A stretch of DNA of 64,000 bases from Enterobacter cloacae complex sp. ECNIH7 (GCF_002208095.1 NZ_CP017990.1:124001-188000); one strand, 5' to 3'. Counted from the stretch's first letter, positions 9,709 to 22,915 are shown. The notes: generated from the sequence alone by a model not told the origin. Made by a program: numbers and translations.

Positions 9709-9762
9709 ACTTAAAATGCTCCACAGGTGAAGAAATGACTGGGCATGATACTGAAAGTGGGT

Positions 9763-10404
<642 letters not shown>

Positions 10405-10439
10405 TTAACGAAGAAGTCCTACATACGGGCTTATTATAC

Positions 10440-10473
10440 ACGTCACCGCCGTGTGACGTAGCCTTTGTCACAC
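10440..10473. promoter_or_regulatory. Overlapping palindromes between gmk and ligB
   Basis: ACGTCAC (10440-10446) pairs with GTGACGT (10453-10459), and GTGTGAC (10451-10457) pairs with GTCACAC (10467-10473). The middle segment can therefore belong to either inverted repeat. The TGTGA and TCACA half-sites are 11 bp apart, not the 6 bp needed for a CRP site. It may be an operator or alternative leader hairpins; the function is unknown. Confidence 0.4.
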
Positions 10474-10571
10474 TTTTTCCCCTGGATTATTGAATTTTGC
10501 GTGCCGTTTTCAGGTTTTATCCGTGGTTTTCAGCAACCAAAAGAAACACCGGATAGCGTCTCGCATTGTGA

Positions 10572-12308
<1,737 letters not shown>

Positions 12309-12310
12309 AG

Positions 12311-12928
12311 CTAGTGGGCGCTGTGTTTGTAATGAAAAACGGGCAGCCCGAGCTTCAGACGCAGCGCTAGCATGCGGGCCGTAAAGCCAAACAGCAGCGT
12401 TGAGATGACCACCACGTCATGGTTTGAAACGTAATGCTGCAGAGCGATATAGAGCACCGCTGCCGCAAAGGAGATGCCGGCATACAGCTCTTTTTGAAAG
12501 ACCAGGGGGATGCGTTTGCAGAACATATCGCGCAGCACACCGCCGAATACGCCCGTGACCACGGCGGCGATGGTGGCGATAACGGGTCCTTCCCCCATAT
12601 CGAGCGCGATTTGTGCGCCGATGATCGAAAAGACAATCAGCCCCAGCGCATCAAGCACCAGAAACAGGCGGCGAAGATGGGGCATAACGGGCGCCACTAT
12701 GGTGGTTAACACGGCGGCCGTCGCCACAATAATCACGTACTCAGGGTGTTTAACCCAGCCGAGCGGGTAATGGCCAAGCAGAATATCGCGCACGGAACCG
12801 CCGCCCAGTGCGGTCGCCGTAGCAATAATGATCACGCCGAAGGTGTCCATACGGCGACGTCCGGCGGCAAGCGCGCCGGTCATGGCTTCTGCGGTGATGC
12901 CAATGAGATAAAGGATGTGAAGCAGCAT
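12311..12928 (-). CDS. yicG: TRIC-family membrane protein YicG
   Basis: 205 residues, like E. coli YicG (UPF0126/TRIC). It is an inner-membrane protein with about seven helices built from two similar halves, each with a glycine-rich kink ([18 protein letters not shown], and [13 protein letters not shown] in the second half). Bacterial TRIC proteins are trimeric cation channels; for some relatives a glycine-linked role has been proposed, but the substrate here is not known. In E. coli dinD lies next upstream; here yicC follows directly. Confidence 0.92.
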   Translation of the reverse strand: MLLHILYLIGITAEAMTGALAAGRRRMDTFGVIIIATATALGGGSVRDILLGHYPLGWVKHPEYVIIVATAAVLTTIVAPVMPHLRRLFLVLDALGLIVFSIIGAQIALDMGEGPVIATIAAVVTGVFGGVLRDMFCKRIPLVFQKELYAGISFAAAVLYIALQHYVSNHDVVVISTLLFGFTARMLALRLKLGLPVFHYKHSAH

Positions 12929-13102
12929 ATACCCTCCGGTGTGAACGTGGGGGAGGTTAGCGATTTGTGCGCAAGATCACGATTGAGATTTTCTAAGGCG
13001 AGTCAGTTTGCCCTATAAATTTTTATCAAGTTCTATAGAGAAAGCTTGATGGATGGCGGTAAAGCGACAAAATTGCTGTTGGGATGGATTAGAAATAGTA
13101 AT

Positions 13103-13125
13103 GGGTGGTGCGGTCGACACCACCC
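13103..13125 (-). terminator. Hairpin after yicC
   Basis: GGGTGGTG / CACCACCC is a perfect 8-bp stem with a 7-nt loop, 9 bp past the yicC stop. The following minus-strand sequence is only AT-rich (ATTACTATTTC), so termination would be modest. The rest of the yicG-yicC gap (12929-13133) is AT-rich and shows no open frame. Confidence 0.5.
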
Positions 13126-13133
13126 GAAAAGCA

Positions 13134-13997
13134 TTACTCGATATTCTGGATTTGCTCGCGCATCTGCTCAATCAGCACTTTCAGTTCAATCGCTGAATTC
13201 GTCACTTCTGCATTGATCGATTTAGACGCCAGGGTGTTCGACTCGCGGTTGAACTCCTGCATCATAAAGTCCAGACGGCGGCCCACAGCTTCTTTCTTCT
13301 TCAGAATGTTGTAGGTTTCTTTAACGTGCGCTTCCAGACGGTCCAGCTCTTCAGCGACATCAATACGCTGCGCCATCAGCACCAGCTCTTGTTCCAGACG
13401 GGTGTTTTCCAGCTGAACTTCCGCTTCTTCCAGTTTGGCGACAAGGCGCTCGCGCTGCCATTGCAGCACTTCTGGCATATGGGTGCGGACTTTCGCTACT
13501 TCGGTGCTCACGCCTTCAAGGCGCTGCTCAATCATCGCTTTCAGCGCCTGGCCTTCGGTTTCGCGGGCAACGATAAAGTCGTCCAGCGTGCCGTCGAGGG
13601 CTGCCAGGATTTCAGCGGCAATAGCATCCAGATCCTGCTCACCGGCCGCCATGACGCCAGGCCAGCGCAGAATATCAACCGGGTTGATTTCGCCTTCATC
13701 GCTCTGCATTTTGACCCAGTTTGCTGCATTCACGAGCTGTTTCGCCAGTTTTTCGTTGAGGATGAGCTCGCCCTGTGCGCTGGCATCGGGCTCAAAGCGC
13801 AGGTTACATTCCACTTTTCCGCGCGTCAGACGCGTACGGATACGTTCACGTACGACAGGCTCAAGGCTGCGGAACTGCTCCGGCATACGGAAATACGTTT
13901 CCAGGTAACGCTGGTTTACCGAGCGCATTTCCCATGTGGCGCTACCCCAGCTACCCTTGATTTCACGCCGGGCGTAGGCGGTCATACTGCGGATCAT
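13134..13997 (-). CDS. yicC: YicC-family endoribonuclease
   Basis: 287 residues starting MIRSMTAYARREIKG, as in E. coli. YicC is reported as an RNA-binding endoribonuclease that promotes decay of the small RNA RyhB, probably with PNPase. The C-terminal YicC/YloC helical domain is present (VGRRLDFMMQEFNRESNTL, about residues 235-253), preceded by coiled-coil-like stretches. An in-frame ATG at 14003 would add two residues; the ATG at 13997 has GGGA six bases upstream and agrees with E. coli. It is divergent from rph. Confidence 0.95.
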   Translation of the reverse strand: MIRSMTAYARREIKGSWGSATWEMRSVNQRYLETYFRMPEQFRSLEPVVRERIRTRLTRGKVECNLRFEPDASAQGELILNEKLAKQLVNAANWVKMQSDEGEINPVDILRWPGVMAAGEQDLDAIAAEILAALDGTLDDFIVARETEGQALKAMIEQRLEGVSTEVAKVRTHMPEVLQWQRERLVAKLEEAEVQLENTRLEQELVLMAQRIDVAEELDRLEAHVKETYNILKKKEAVGRRLDFMMQEFNRESNTLASKSINAEVTNSAIELKVLIEQMREQIQNIE

Positions 13998-14080
13998 AGA
14001 CATTCCCGTTTTTAAAGGAGAGATGGGGGGATTATAGCTTTCGGGGGCTTCTCAGGATAGGAATAAGCGTCCTTTATCCG

Positions 14081-14086
14081 TATAAT
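14081..14086 (+). promoter_or_regulatory. rph promoter -10 box
   Basis: A perfect TATAAT lies 36 bp before the rph ATG. No good -35 hexamer is visible 16-18 bp upstream, so the promoter probably relies on other contacts. Confidence 0.55.
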
Positions 14087-14122
14087 GCGCAGCCACATTC
14101 GTTTCAAGCCGGAGAATCCATC

Positions 14123-14839
14123 ATGCGTCCATCAGGTCGTAGCGCCAATCAGGTGCGTCCCGTCACCCTGACCCGTAACTATACAAAACACGCTGAAGGC
14201 TCCGTGCTGGTTGAGTTTGGTGACACTAAAGTGCTGTGCACCGCCTCCATCGAAGAAGGCGTTCCGCGCTTCCTGAAAGGTCAGGGCCAGGGCTGGATCA
14301 CCGCTGAATACGGCATGCTGCCGCGTGCGACCCATACCCGTAACGCCCGTGAAGCGGCAAAGGGTAAGCAGGGCGGTCGTACCATGGAGATTCAACGTCT
14401 GATCGCGCGTGCGCTGCGCGCTGCCGTTGACCTGAAAATCCTCGGCGAATTCACCATCACTCTCGATTGCGACGTCATTCAGGCAGACGGCGGTACGCGT
14501 ACGGCGTCGATTACCGGTGCCTGCGTGGCGCTGGCCGATGCCCTGAACAAGCTGGTTGCGGCCGGTAAGCTGAAAACCAACCCAATGAAAGGCATGGTTG
14601 CGGCGGTTTCAGTCGGTATCGTTAACGGCGAAGCGCTTTGCGATCTGGAATACGTTGAAGATTCCGCAGCAGAAACCGACATGAACGTGGTGATGACCGA
14701 AGATGGTCGCATCATTGAGGTGCAGGGCACGGCGGAAGGCGAGCCGTTCACCCACGAAGAACTTCTCTCCCTGCTGGCGTTGGCCCGAGGGGGAATCGAA
14801 TCCATTGTAACGACGCAGAAAGCGGCGTTAGAAAATTGA
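14123..14839 (+). CDS. rph: Ribonuclease PH
   Basis: 238 residues and full length, unlike the frameshifted rph of E. coli K-12 strains. It is a phosphate-dependent 3'-5' exoribonuclease that trims tRNA 3' ends and acts with PNPase on structured RNAs. It has the RNase PH core, with [16 protein letters not shown] at the N-terminus, the phosphate-site region and the [13 protein letters not shown] segment. It forms an operon with pyrE. Ribosomes translating its 3' end are expected to break up the attenuator hairpin that follows, coupling pyrE expression to UTP level. Confidence 0.97.
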   Translation: MRPSGRSANQVRPVTLTRNYTKHAEGSVLVEFGDTKVLCTASIEEGVPRFLKGQGQGWITAEYGMLPRATHTRNAREAAKGKQGGRTMEIQRLIARALRAAVDLKILGEFTITLDCDVIQADGGTRTASITGACVALADALNKLVAAGKLKTNPMKGMVAAVSVGIVNGEALCDLEYVEDSAAETDMNVVMTEDGRIIEVQGTAEGEPFTHEELLSLLALARGGIESIVTTQKAALEN

Positions 14840-14843
14840 TTTT

Positions 14844-14872
14844 AAAGGCGACCAATGAGTCGCCTTTTTTTT
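14844..14872 (+). terminator. rph-pyrE attenuator
   Basis: Stem GGCGAC / GTCGCC with a 6-nt loop, followed by eight T residues, starting 5 nt after the rph stop codon. Position and form match the known pyrE attenuator, in which high UTP uncouples the ribosome from RNA polymerase and the terminator forms. Confidence 0.92.
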
Positions 14873-14906
14873 GCCTGTAAGACAGAAAAACCAAAGGAGC
14901 AAATCC

Positions 14907-15548
14907 ATGAAATCGTATCAGCGCCAGTTTATTGAGTTTGCGCTTAACAAGCAGGTACTTAAGTTTGGCGAATTTACGCTGAAATCCGGGCGTAAGAGTC
15001 CCTATTTCTTCAACGCCGGGCTGTTTAATACCGGGCGCGATCTGGCACTGTTAGGCCGTTTCTATGCCGAAGCGCTGGTGGATTCCGGGATTGATTTTGA
15101 CCTGCTGTTTGGCCCGGCCTACAAAGGCATTCCGATTGCGACCACCACCGCGGTGGCGCTGGCGGAACACCATGACCGCGACGTGCCCTACTGCTTTAAC
15201 CGCAAAGAGGCTAAAACCCACGGCGAAGGCGGGAATCTGGTCGGCAGCCCGCTGCAGGGCCGCGTCATGCTGGTCGATGACGTAATCACCGCGGGCACGG
15301 CGATCCGCGAATCGATGGAAATTATCCAGGCCAACGGTGCGACGCTGGCTGGCGTGCTGATTTCGCTGGATCGTCAGGAGCGTGGCCGTGGCGAGATTTC
15401 CGCTATTCAGGAAGTGGAGCGTGACTATAACTGCAAAGTGACGTCGATTATTACCCTGAAAGAGCTGATTGCGTATCTGGAAGAGAAGCCTGAAATGGCG
15501 GACCATCTGGCAGCGGTAAAAGCGTATCGCGAAGAGTTCGGGGTGTAA
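14907..15548 (+). CDS. pyrE: Orotate phosphoribosyltransferase PyrE
   Basis: 213 residues, as in E. coli. It converts orotate and PRPP to orotidine 5'-phosphate in pyrimidine synthesis. The PRPP-binding motif [13 protein letters not shown] and the flexible loop region around [12 protein letters not shown] are intact. The start is the ATG at 14907, with AAAGGAGC eight bases upstream; the in-frame extension to 14871 overlaps the attenuator and is discarded. Confidence 0.98.
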   Translation: MKSYQRQFIEFALNKQVLKFGEFTLKSGRKSPYFFNAGLFNTGRDLALLGRFYAEALVDSGIDFDLLFGPAYKGIPIATTTAVALAEHHDRDVPYCFNRKEAKTHGEGGNLVGSPLQGRVMLVDDVITAGTAIRESMEIIQANGATLAGVLISLDRQERGRGEISAIQEVERDYNCKVTSIITLKELIAYLEEKPEMADHLAAVKAYREEFGV

Positions 15549-15555
15549 TTAAATT

Positions 15556-15581
15556 GCCCGGTGGCGTTACGCTTACCGGGC
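15556..15581. repeat. REP-type palindrome between pyrE and slmA
   Basis: GCCCGGTGGCGTTACGCTTACCGGGC resembles the enterobacterial REP consensus (imperfect palindrome with a central GGCG-TTACGC). It sits between the convergent genes pyrE and slmA, 8 bp from each stop, where REP elements commonly protect mRNA 3' ends. Confidence 0.85.
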
Positions 15582-15588
15582 TTACAGA

Positions 15589-16185
15589 TTACTGCAACTG
15601 AGCAGCCACTAACGGCCAGCGGGCGTCAAAATCGTCCGTTGGACGGTATTTAAATTCACTACGCACAAAGCGGGAGAGCATCCCTTCACAAAACGCCAGT
15701 ATCTGGCTCGCCAGCAGAGTCTCATCAATACTGTAACCTTCGCCTTCACGCATTTTCTTCTCGCGCAGAACCTGGCGCAATTGCGCTTCAATACGCTCGA
15801 AAAGCTGGTTAATGCGGCCCTGCAGTCTGTCCTGTTCAAACATCAGCGCGTGGCCGGTGAGAATGCGGGTTAAGCCCGGATTGCGTTCACCGAAGCCCAG
15901 GATTAACAGCACAATCAGACGCAGACGCGCGGTGGTGTCTTTTTCGTCTTTCAGAATCAGGTTGATGCGCGTAATCAGGCTGTCTTCAATAAACTCGATC
16001 AGGCTGTCGAACATCCGGGTCTTGCTCGGGAAATGACGGTACAGCGCCGCCTCAGACACGCCTACAGAGGCGGCCAGTTTAGCGGTGGTGATGCGTTGAC
16101 TGCCATCGCTGGATTCAAGCATCAGAGCCAGAGATTGAAGTATTTCTTCGCGACGATTCCTTTTCGCAGTTTGTTTTTCTGCCAT
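15589..16185 (-). CDS. slmA: Nucleoid occlusion factor SlmA
   Basis: 198 residues starting [16 protein letters not shown], as in E. coli. It is a TetR-like DNA-binding protein that, when bound to its chromosomal sites, blocks FtsZ ring assembly over the nucleoid. The N-terminal helix-turn-helix is clear ([24 protein letters not shown] split over about residues 33-56), followed by the helical dimer domain. An in-frame extension to 16245 lacks support. It is downstream of dut on the minus strand and convergent with pyrE. Confidence 0.97.
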   Translation of the reverse strand: MAEKQTAKRNRREEILQSLALMLESSDGSQRITTAKLAASVGVSEAALYRHFPSKTRMFDSLIEFIEDSLITRINLILKDEKDTTARLRLIVLLILGFGERNPGLTRILTGHALMFEQDRLQGRINQLFERIEAQLRQVLREKKMREGEGYSIDETLLASQILAFCEGMLSRFVRSEFKYRPTDDFDARWPLVAAQLQ

Positions 16186-16238
16186 GTTACAAAATACCCC
16201 TGAAAATAAGCACTTGCCAGGCTGGCATCCACACAGCG

Positions 16239-16260
16239 ACCGCAAACGGGCGTTTGCGGT
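16239..16260. other. Perfect 10-bp palindrome between dut and slmA
   Basis: ACCGCAAACG-GG-CGTTTGCGGT is fully symmetrical. On neither strand is it followed by a good U-run (TTTGTT on the plus strand), so it may be an mRNA hairpin or a protein site rather than a terminator. It holds GCAAAC and GTTTGC halves like a PurR box, but they are spaced too far apart for PurR. Confidence 0.5.
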
Positions 16261-16305
16261 TTGTTATTGCATTATAACGCTGTGAGATACGTGTCTTTCG
16301 GGCCG

Positions 16306-16764
16306 TTATTTGCGCCCGGAATGGCCGAAGCCGCCTTCGCCACGGTCGGTGGCGTCAAAGTCTGCCACCAGGTTAAATTCTGCCTGTACCACCGGTACAA
16401 AGACCATCTGGGCGATACGCTCGCCCGGTTCAATGGTGAAGCTGTCCTGACCGCGGTTCCAGACGGAGACCATCAGCTGACCCTGGTAGTCGGAGTCGAT
16501 CAGGCCCACCAGGTTACCCAGCACAACGCCGTGCTTATGGCCCAGACCAGAACGCGGCAGGATCACCGCTGCCAGAGACGGGTCAGCAATGTGAATTGCC
16601 AGGCCAGTTGGAACCAGGGTAGTGGCACCCGGAGCCAGTTCTACGGCGTCATCGAGACAGGCGCGCAGGTCAAGACCGGCAGAACCGGAGGTGGCATAGG
16701 TTGGCAGCGGGAATTGCTCGCCAACACGCGGGTCCAGAATCTTAACGTCGATTTTTTTCATCAT
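16306..16764 (-). CDS. dut: dUTP diphosphatase Dut
   Basis: 152 residues. The trimeric enzyme hydrolyses dUTP to dUMP, keeping uracil out of DNA and supplying thymidylate synthesis. The dUTPase motifs are in order: [27 protein letters not shown] with the catalytic Asp, and the C-terminal P-loop-like [11 protein letters not shown]. Two adjacent ATGs (16764, 16761) could start it. Its first 23 bp overlap the end of coaBC, as in E. coli, which points to translational coupling. Confidence 0.97.
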   Translation of the reverse strand: MMKKIDVKILDPRVGEQFPLPTYATSGSAGLDLRACLDDAVELAPGATTLVPTGLAIHIADPSLAAVILPRSGLGHKHGVVLGNLVGLIDSDYQGQLMVSVWNRGQDSFTIEPGERIAQMVFVPVVQAEFNLVADFDATDRGEGGFGHSGRK

Positions 16765-17953
16765 AACGGGTAACGATCTCGTCCAGTAATTGTTGGCCCA
16801 GGAGTTCCTTGCGCTCAAGCGGTAAGACTTTATCTCCATCCTGCCAGAAAAGGTGCAGTGCGTTGCTGTCGCTGTTAAATCCTTGTGTGGCCAGCGATAC
16901 GTCGTTCGCGCAAATCAAATCGAGGTTTTTGCGGGTACGTTTTTGCCGGGCATATTCTTCCACATTATTCGTTTCTGCGGCAAACCCAACAACGTATGGA
17001 CGATGGCTTTTTAGTGCGGCGACGCCGGCAACAATGTCCGGGTTTTTCACCATTTTTAGTGTTAATTCATCGCCTTGCTTTTTAATTTTAGCCTCGGCGA
17101 TCGTCTCGGCACGATAGTCTGCGACGGCCGCACAGCCGATAAAAATCTGCTGGCTTTGCGCATGTGCCTGCACGGCGGCTTCCATCTCCAGCGCGGTAGT
17201 CACGTCAATTCGCTTCACAAACGCAGGGGTAGGCAGCGATACCGGGCCGCTCACCAGCGTGACGTTCGCGCCACGCCTTGCGGCGGCGGCGGCAATCGCG
17301 AAGCCCATTTTGCCGGAGCTGTGGTTGGTGATGTAGCGCACCGGATCCAGCGGCTCGCGCGTGGGGCCCGCGGTAATCATGATGTTGAGATGTTGCAGAT
17401 CGTTGACAGGCGAAAAATGGGCAGCGGCCATATCAACAATCGTCAGCGGATCAAGCATGCGACCCGGCCCAACGTCGCCGCAGGCCTGGCTGCCGCTGTC
17501 CGGACCCCAGATAAGCAGGCCGCGTGAGGCCAGCGTCTCGAGATTGTGCTGGGTGGCCGCGTTACGGTACATCTGCTGGTTCATGGCAGGAACGACGGCA
17601 ACTGGAGCTGGCGTGGCCAGACAAATGGTGGAGACCAGATCGTTTGCCATACCGGCCGCCACCCGAGCGATTAAATCAGCCGTGGCGGGGGCGAGGATAA
17701 CCAGGTCTGCCCATTTACCCAGCTCAATATGGCCCATGGCGGCTTCGGCGGCCGGATCGAGCAGGCTGTCAGATACCGGGTATCCTGAAACGGCCTGCAG
17801 GCTCAGAGGAGTGATAAAGGCTTTACCGCCTTCGGTTATCGCGACCCGCACGTCAGCTCCGCGCTCGCGCAGACGACGCACCAGCTCCGGCGCTTTATAA
17901 GCAGCAATGCCGCCGCTCACGCCAAGAACGATTTTTTTACCGGCCAGGCTCAT
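16742..17953 (-). CDS. coaBC: Bifunctional CoaBC (phosphopantothenoylcysteine decarboxylase/synthetase)
   Basis: 403 residues from MSLAGKK, near the 406 of E. coli Dfp. The N-terminal CoaC half is a flavoprotein decarboxylase ([10 protein letters not shown]; the H of [12 protein letters not shown]; the Cys of [12 protein letters not shown]). The C-terminal CoaB half is the CTP-dependent synthetase ([29 protein letters not shown]). Together they make 4'-phosphopantetheine for coenzyme A. An adjacent upstream ATG (17956) or the longer frame to 18064 are less likely. It is divergent from radC and overlaps dut at its 3' end. Confidence 0.97.
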   Translation of the reverse strand: MSLAGKKIVLGVSGGIAAYKAPELVRRLRERGADVRVAITEGGKAFITPLSLQAVSGYPVSDSLLDPAAEAAMGHIELGKWADLVILAPATADLIARVAAGMANDLVSTICLATPAPVAVVPAMNQQMYRNAATQHNLETLASRGLLIWGPDSGSQACGDVGPGRMLDPLTIVDMAAAHFSPVNDLQHLNIMITAGPTREPLDPVRYITNHSSGKMGFAIAAAAARRGANVTLVSGPVSLPTPAFVKRIDVTTALEMEAAVQAHAQSQQIFIGCAAVADYRAETIAEAKIKKQGDELTLKMVKNPDIVAGVAALKSHRPYVVGFAAETNNVEEYARQKRTRKNLDLICANDVSLATQGFNSDSNALHLFWQDGDKVLPLERKELLGQQLLDEIVTRYDEKNRR

Positions 17954-18123
17954 CATGATTCTTTCCTGTTGGGTTTCACCAGAGAGCGGGCATTTTATCA
18001 CAATCCCCAAAGCGGAGTGATTTTGTACTTCGTCCACTTTGCGAGGCGCTACGCAAGAACGCAATGTGGCCGTCGAGCGACGGATTGGCCTGTGGCAGCA
18101 TGAGGTTAAAAAGGAGAAAGAGC

Positions 18124-18792
18124 ATGGAAGAAGAGGATGAGGAGCTGCTGCCGCGCGAAAAACTGCTGCGCTATGGCGTCACCCTGTTAAAAGACGATGA
18201 ACTATTGGCGCTCTTTTTACGTACCGGAACGCCCGGAAAAACGGTATTTACGCTGGCAAAAGAGCTGATAGCACATTTCGGTTCACTGTACGGTTTATTG
18301 ACCGCCGACCTGGCGCAGTTTAAGCACGTTGAGGGAATTGGCGTGGCGAAATATGCCCAGCTGAGGGGCATTGCTGAACTTGCCCGCCGTTTTTACAATG
18401 TCCGCATGGAGAAGGAAGATCCGATCCTGACGCCAGAAATGACGCGTGAATTCCTGCAGAGCCAGTTAACCGATATTGAACGCGAGATCTTTATGGTGAT
18501 CTTTGTCGATAACAGAAATCGGGTGCTGAAACATAGCTGTCTCTTTGCGGGCACGTTGAGCCACGTTGAGGTGCATCCGCGTGAAATTGTGCGGGAAGCG
18601 ATAAAAGTGAATGCAGCGGGCGTGATCCTCGCGCATAATCACCCCTCTGGCTGTGCAGAACCGAGCAGAGCGGACAAAGAAATCACCGAACGCATTATCA
18701 AATGCTGTCAATTCATGGACATTCGTGTGCTGGACCATCTGATAATTGGCCGCGGTGAGTACATTTCTTTCGCAGAACATGGCTGGATTTAG
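18124..18792 (+). CDS. radC: RadC/YicR, JAB-domain protein
   Basis: 222 residues from the ATG at 18124, which follows AAAAAGGAGAAAG. RadC family members have an N-terminal helix-hairpin-helix region ([16 protein letters not shown]) and a C-terminal JAB/MPN metallopeptidase-like domain with HNHPSG and a following acidic residue (SRADKEIT). The old link to radiation repair was withdrawn (the radC102 allele maps to recG), so the cellular role is uncertain. It lies upstream of rpmB on the same strand, but rpmB has its own strong promoter. Confidence 0.95.
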   Translation: MEEEDEELLPREKLLRYGVTLLKDDELLALFLRTGTPGKTVFTLAKELIAHFGSLYGLLTADLAQFKHVEGIGVAKYAQLRGIAELARRFYNVRMEKEDPILTPEMTREFLQSQLTDIEREIFMVIFVDNRNRVLKHSCLFAGTLSHVEVHPREIVREAIKVNAAGVILAHNHPSGCAEPSRADKEITERIIKCCQFMDIRVLDHLIIGRGEYISFAEHGWI

Positions 18793-18834
18793 GCTATTTC
18801 TCGCGATCCGTCGGGATCTTTGTCTGTTCGGGAC

Positions 18835-18863
18835 TTGAGCACACCGCCGAGTCAGCGTATACT
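18835..18863 (+). promoter_or_regulatory. rpmBG promoter
   Basis: TTGAGC (18835-18840) and TATACT (18858-18863) are 17 bp apart. Transcription would start near 18870, giving a leader of about 140 nt before rpmB. The leader holds short stem candidates (TCTCG/CGAGA at about 18880-18913 and GGCT/AGCC near 18940); no known riboregulator was recognised. Confidence 0.8.
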
Positions 18864-18989
18864 ACGCCACCTTTGAGAATCTCGGGTTTGGCATTTGGGC
18901 CTGGCAATCGAGAGTTCACTTAGAACTATGCGATGACCGGGCTGTAAAGCCTGACGAGGCGCCGATACCCCATACGAAGCTCGAGCTAA

Positions 18990-19247
<258 letters not shown>

Positions 19248-19266
19248 GTACTTAAAGAGGAAATAA

Positions 19267-19437
<171 letters not shown>

Positions 19438-19456
19438 TTTTAGTCTCCTTGTATCG

Positions 19457-19483
19457 AAAAACCCCGCAACTGCGGGGTTTTTT
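19457..19483 (+). terminator. rpmBG terminator
   Basis: CCCCGCA / TGCGGGG stem with a 2-nt spacer (a larger loop forms in practice), flanked by AAAAA and followed by TTTTTT. It is 20 nt past rpmG and could work in both directions. Confidence 0.92.
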
Positions 19484-19509
19484 GCATTCTGAATCTCAAC
19501 GGAGGAACC

Positions 19510-20319
19510 ATGCCTGAATTACCTGAGGTAGAAACCAGCCGTCGCGGCATTGAGCCCCATCTGGTCGGCGCAACGATTCTTCACGCGGTGGTCCGCAATG
19601 GACGTCTGCGCTGGCCGGTGTCCGATGAGATCCATACCCTGAGCGATAAACCCGTCCTTAGCGTACAGCGTCGCGCTAAATACCTGCTGCTGGAGCTGCC
19701 CGACGGCTGGATTATTATCCACCTGGGAATGTCCGGGAGCCTGCGCATTCTTACCGAAGAACTGCCTGCGGAAAAGCATGACCATGTCGATCTGGTGATG
19801 AGCAACGGCAAAGTGCTCCGTTACACCGACCCACGGCGCTTTGGCGCGTGGCTGTGGACGAAGGAGCTGGAAGGGCATAACGTGCTGGCGCATCTGGGCC
19901 CGGAGCCGCTCTCAGACGCGTTTAACGCGGAATACCTCAAGGCGAAGTGTGCGAAGAAGAAAAGCCCGATTAAGCCCTGGCTGATGGATAACAAGCTGGT
20001 GGTCGGCGTGGGGAATATCTACGCCAGCGAATCGCTGTTTGCGGCCGGGATCCATCCCGATCGGCTGGCCTCTTCGCTGTCGGCGCAGGAGTGCGAGCTG
20101 CTGGTCCGGGTGATTAAAGCCGTATTACTTCGCTCGATTGAGCAGGGCGGGACAACGTTGAAGGACTTCCTGCAAAGTGACGGCAAGCCGGGCTATTTTG
20201 CCCAGGAGCTGCAGGTGTATGGCCGTAAAGGCGAACCGTGCAGAGTCTGCGGCACGCCCGTTATTGCCACGAAGCACGCCCAGCGCGCCACGTTCTACTG
20301 CCGTCAGTGCCAGAAATAG
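19510..20319 (+). CDS. mutM: Formamidopyrimidine-DNA glycosylase MutM (Fpg)
   Basis: 269 residues, as in E. coli. It removes 8-oxoguanine and formamidopyrimidines and cleaves the abasic site. The N-terminus MPELPEVE supplies the catalytic Pro2 (imine) and Glu3; Lys57 lies in the [11 protein letters not shown] segment. The H2TH region is present, and the C-terminal zinc finger is complete (CRVCGTPV and FYCRQCQK, four Cys). The start has CGGAGGAACC. It is convergent with coaD, the stops 2 bp apart. Confidence 0.98.
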   Translation: MPELPEVETSRRGIEPHLVGATILHAVVRNGRLRWPVSDEIHTLSDKPVLSVQRRAKYLLLELPDGWIIIHLGMSGSLRILTEELPAEKHDHVDLVMSNGKVLRYTDPRRFGAWLWTKELEGHNVLAHLGPEPLSDAFNAEYLKAKCAKKKSPIKPWLMDNKLVVGVGNIYASESLFAAGIHPDRLASSLSAQECELLVRVIKAVLLRSIEQGGTTLKDFLQSDGKPGYFAQELQVYGRKGEPCRVCGTPVIATKHAQRATFYCRQCQK

Positions 20320-20321
20320 GG

Positions 20322-20804
<483 letters not shown>

Positions 20805-21575
20805 TCACGTTTTCTCTGAGTAGCCGCGGCAGAGCGCCCACAGCTCGGTGTATTTGTTGAAAGTATACTGGGCATTCACTACCGCGAGTAACCAGCCCTG
20901 CTTACCGTCCAGGACGCCACCACGCAGCAGCAGCGTTTTCAGAAACGCGCCCAGCGTGTGGGTGAAGATTCCCGTCAGCGAGGCCTTCTTGCCGCGCCGG
21001 TGACGCTCCTGCGCCCATGCGGTGGCATAGTTGAGCTGTTTACGCTGAAAGCTTGCGAAATCACGGCAGGTCAGGTGCAGCAAATCGCCCGTAAGGGGAA
21101 TAACCTGGGCGCTATCGCAGCTCAGGGATTCATGCACCAGATTGTCGTTGTACTGATACCGCTCGCGCTCGTAGAGGCGCATCACGCGGTCAGGGTACCA
21201 GCCGCTGTGGCGCATAAAACGGCCAAGGAAGTAGTTGCGGCGGGCAATGCTGTACACGGCGCCAGGCTGGGGCGAGGAAAGCACAGCCTGAATGGCCTGC
21301 TGAAGCTCAGGCGTGATGCGTTCGTCGGTGTCGAGCATCAGGACATAATCACCTGTGGCATACCCCTGTGCGCGCTGGCGCTGGATGCCATAGCCTTGCC
21401 AGTCAGCGTCGACAAAGACGTTTGCGCCCGCTGCCCGGGCAACATCCACCGTGTTATCCGTACTTCCGGAGTCAAGAATGACTATCTCGTCAGCCCAGGC
21501 AACCGACGCCAGGCAATCCGGAAGCAGGTCGGCGGCGTTTTTGGCGATCATCACGACCGACAGACGCGTTGACAT
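20805..21575 (-). CDS. waaE: LPS core glycosyltransferase WaaE (GT2)
   Basis: 256 residues from the ATG at 21575, which overlaps the waaA stop by one base (TGATG). It is a GT2 inverting transferase with [10 protein letters not shown] near residue 40 and the metal-binding segment LMLDTDE near 93. In Klebsiella and Serratia WaaE (KdtX family) adds a beta-1,4-glucose to heptose I of the inner core. The family match and the waaA-waaE-coaD order both support the call. The in-frame extension to 21677 lies inside waaA and is rejected. It differs from E. coli, where this heptose carries other groups. Confidence 0.92.
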   Translation of the reverse strand: MSTRLSVVMIAKNAADLLPDCLASVAWADEIVILDSGSTDNTVDVARAAGANVFVDADWQGYGIQRQRAQGYATGDYVLMLDTDERITPELQQAIQAVLSSPQPGAVYSIARRNYFLGRFMRHSGWYPDRVMRLYERERYQYNDNLVHESLSCDSAQVIPLTGDLLHLTCRDFASFQRKQLNYATAWAQERHRRGKKASLTGIFTHTLGAFLKTLLLRGGVLDGKQGWLLAVVNAQYTFNKYTELWALCRGYSEKT

Positions 21576-22849
21576 CAGTGGCTCCGCTGGGGCAGATAAG
21601 GTTGCAGAAGCTGCAGCAGTCGGGTCAGTGCGCCCTGGTTCTGGTGCAGCACTTCGACGGCATGACGCCCGTACCACAGGCGATAATCTTCGTCAGTCAG
21701 AAGGGTCGATACCTCTTTAACCACCGAATCCGCATCGGTCACGGTAATTAAACCATCGGCCTGCTGTAATTTCGCGCAGATATCTTTGAAGTTAAACGTG
21801 TGCGGCCCCATCAGTACCGGAATGGCGTGGGCTGCCGGCTCCAGCGGGTTATGACCGCCGCGCTCGACCAGGCTGCCACCGACAAACGCGAGGTCAGCGA
21901 TTCCGTACAGCAACATCAGCTCGCCCATCGTGTCGCCAATCACCACCTGGGTGCTGCCGGAAGGGATTTCACCGCTGCTGCGCAGCGTGAAGCTGAAGCC
22001 GCCTTTCTGAACCATTTCACGGGCATCTTTAAAACGCTCCGGATGGCGAGGCACGAGGATCAGCAGTAAATCAGGGAATTTTTCCAGCAGCTTGCGGTGA
22101 GCCTGCAGGATGATCTCTTCTTCGCCATCATGGGTACTGGTCGCAATCCAGACCTGACGACGCGGGGCCCACTGGCGACGCAGCGTGATCGCACGGGCGG
22201 CGAGTTCAGGGGTAACGGAAATATCGAACTTCAGGCTGCCCGTTACCGCAAGCTGGTTGCGTTTCAGGCCCAGAGAGATAAAGCGCGCCGCGTCCTCTTC
22301 GTTCTGCGCGGCAATCAGCGTGATTTTGCCCAGCAGGCGGCGCATAAATTTACCCAGCTTGCCGTAACCTTTCGCCGAGCGCTCTGACAGGCGCGCGTTG
22401 GCAATGACCAGCGGGATTTTACGGGCATGCAGAGCGGAAATCATGTTCGGCCACAGTTCGGTTTCCATCACGATCACCAGCTTCGGGCGAACGGTGTTGA
22501 GGAAACGATTCATGGCGCAGGGCAGATCGTAAGGCAGATAAACGTGCTGCACGTCTTTGCCGAAAGCGGATAACGCGCGCTCCGAGCCGGTTGGCGTCAT
22601 CGTCGTGACGGTGATTGGCAGCGAAGGGTAGCGGTGACGCAGGGCGCGAACCAGCGGGATCGCCGCCAGCGTTTCACCGACAGAAACGGAATGCAGCAAA
22701 ATACCGTCCGGTACGACTTTATTGCGGCAGAAGCCATAGCGTTCAGCCCAGCGTTTACGATACGCAGGCGCTTTCCGGCTACGAAGCAACAGTCTCAGCC
22801 ACACCAGTGGCTGAATGATGTAGAGCAGAGCGGTATACAACAATTCCAA
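21575..22849 (-). CDS. waaA: Kdo transferase WaaA (likely TTG start)
   Basis: About 424 residues, against 425 in E. coli. It adds two Kdo sugars to lipid IVA at the inner face of the inner membrane. An N-terminal hydrophobic segment ([20 protein letters not shown]) precedes a GT-B fold with [14 protein letters not shown] (catalytic Glu), METELWPN and [11 protein letters not shown]. There is no ATG near the conserved N-terminus: the frame offers TTG at 22849, giving (M)ELLYTALLY, or TTG at 22882, adding 11 residues. TTG 22849 is chosen because it fits the E. coli N-terminus and has CGGA seven bases before it; this choice is moderately sure. Confidence 0.93.
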   Translation of the reverse strand: MELLYTALLYIIQPLVWLRLLLRSRKAPAYRKRWAERYGFCRNKVVPDGILLHSVSVGETLAAIPLVRALRHRYPSLPITVTTMTPTGSERALSAFGKDVQHVYLPYDLPCAMNRFLNTVRPKLVIVMETELWPNMISALHARKIPLVIANARLSERSAKGYGKLGKFMRRLLGKITLIAAQNEEDAARFISLGLKRNQLAVTGSLKFDISVTPELAARAITLRRQWAPRRQVWIATSTHDGEEEIILQAHRKLLEKFPDLLLILVPRHPERFKDAREMVQKGGFSFTLRSSGEIPSGSTQVVIGDTMGELMLLYGIADLAFVGGSLVERGGHNPLEPAAHAIPVLMGPHTFNFKDICAKLQQADGLITVTDADSVVKEVSTLLTDEDYRLWYGRHAVEVLHQNQGALTRLLQLLQPYLPQRSH

Positions 22850-22915
22850 GCGATTATCCGTTTTTTTAGTTTCGGCGGGCAAATTCTAAGCATTTAGGCC
22901 AGGTAAAGCTATCTC

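Noticed and set aside
10451..10473. Possible CRP site between gmk and ligB
   Set aside because: TGTGA and TCACA halves are 11 bp apart instead of 6, so CRP would not fit.
16239..16260. PurR box between dut and slmA
   Set aside because: The GCAAAC and GTTTGC halves are separated by four bases (GGGC) rather than adjoining through CG as in a PurR operator; a plain hairpin explains it better.
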